From NCBI GenBank assembly GCA_023388235.1, contig JAEWGQ010000280.1, forward strand, positions 1 through 9,423: DNA of 9,423 nucleotides. The letters run 5' to 3'. Positions 9,102 to 9,423 of this stretch are shown here, piece after piece (the first letter of the stretch is position 1; every line of letters begins with the position of its first letter). The notes under the pieces were generated by a model. It was not told the DNA's origin and ran no database searches. It saw nothing but the letters and a program-made list of their open reading frames with translations. Both the position numbers and the translations under genes were made by a program. The stretch comes from Actinomycetes bacterium. Its GTDB lineage: Bacteria; Actinomycetota; Actinomycetes; Actinomycetales; Cellulomonadaceae.

Positions 9102-9423
9102 TCAGCCGCCGAGCAGCCCCCGCCGGTGCGCGATCGCCACGGCCTCCGCGCGACCGCTCGCGCCGAGCTTGTCCAGCACGCGCGACAGGTGCACCGACAC
9201 CGTCTTGCCGCTGATGAACAGCCGCTCGCCGATCTGCCGGTTGCTCAGGCCCTCGGCGACGAGCGCCAGCACCTCGGACTCCCGGCCGGTGAGCACGCCG
9301 GCCCGGGGCGCGACGACCCCGGGCAGGTCGAGGCGCGCGCGCCGGGCCAGGTCGGTCAGGGCGGTCACCAGCGGCGCGGCGCCCATGTCGCGCGCGTCGG
9401 CCAGCGCGGCCGCGGCCTGCGTG
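9102..9423 (-). CDS. LuxR-family transcriptional regulator, C-terminal part (cut by window edge)
   Basis: Only the last 106 complete codons are in the window; the frame stays open to the right edge, so the start is not seen. The C-terminal part is a LuxR/GerE-type helix-turn-helix: LTGRESEVLALVAEGLSNRQ, then IGERLFISGKTVSVHLSRVL and DKLGASGRAEAVAIA. It carries the family's conserved TxRExEVL start, the recognition helix around SGKTVSVHLSRV and the LGASGRAEA end. The preceding part (QAAAALADARD, then GAAPLVTALTDLARRARL) resembles the helical end of large ATP-binding LuxR regulators (LAL, MalT-like), rather than a receiver domain. That class is inferred from about 40 residues. An internal Met (codon at 9386) is unlikely to be the true start because coding-like sequence continues upstream. 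The gene lies on the same strand as the hydrolase, 166 bp ahead of it, and may regulate it. Confidence 0.85.
   Translation of the reverse strand, partial: TQAAAALADARDMGAAPLVTALTDLARRARLDLPGVVAPRAGVLTGRESEVLALVAEGLSNRQIGERLFISGKTVSVHLSRVLDKLGASGRAEAVAIAHRRGLLGG

Noticed and set aside
6458..9214. 918-aa open frame on the plus strand opposite the acyl-CoA ligase and hydrolase
   Set aside because: It spans two real genes and their spacers, with low-complexity His/Arg/Gly/Val-rich translation and no motif.

Overview
The window is very GC-rich, with strong G/C bias at third codon positions and long antisense shadow frames. It reads as chromosomal DNA of a high-GC actinomycete. The transketolase and PEP carboxylase sequences, the TANNNT-type -10 candidates and the LuxR-type regulator fit Micrococcales, perhaps a Cellulomonas relative. 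The genus is an inference from memory of the families, not a search. I found no mobile element, CRISPR array, rRNA or tRNA.

Left part (1-5160) holds central carbon metabolism. A transketolase gene (tkt, minus strand, GTG start at 2217) and a PEP carboxylase gene (ppc, plus strand, GTG start at 2433) diverge from a 215-bp spacer. The spacer carries a near-palindromic TANNNT promoter candidate in the middle and a second -10-like hexamer placed so that ppc could be transcribed without a leader. A perfect 11-bp hairpin at 1-26 follows tkt. A perfect 15-bp hairpin at 5120-5159 separates ppc from the convergent gene on its right.

Right part (5172-8935) is a row of three minus-strand genes. In transcription order these are a small alpha/beta hydrolase (225 aa), a FadD-type long-chain acyl-CoA ligase (565 aa) and a single-domain MetE-like zinc methyltransferase (402 aa). 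Spacing is 63 bp between the first two. It is 116 bp between the last two, where a long imperfect hairpin (6428-6485) lies. The order suggests partial co-transcription, with the hairpin attenuating or ending it before the MetE-like gene. A hydrolase beside an acyl-CoA ligase could feed acyl chains into lipid degradation, but nothing shows this directly. No link of the MetE-like gene to the lipid genes is evident.

Right edge (9102-9423): the C-terminal LuxR-type DNA-binding domain of a larger regulator, also on the minus strand, whose N-terminal part lies outside the window. Between it and the hydrolase (8936-9101) is a short spacer with a perfect 12-bp palindrome, a third copy of its half-site and a 10-bp tandem duplication. 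This is the most operator-like stretch in the window.

Overall the genes are ordinary housekeeping and metabolic genes. I see no convincing sign of an undescribed multi-gene system. The items worth a second look are regulatory sequences and the unassigned substrate of the MetE-like enzyme.
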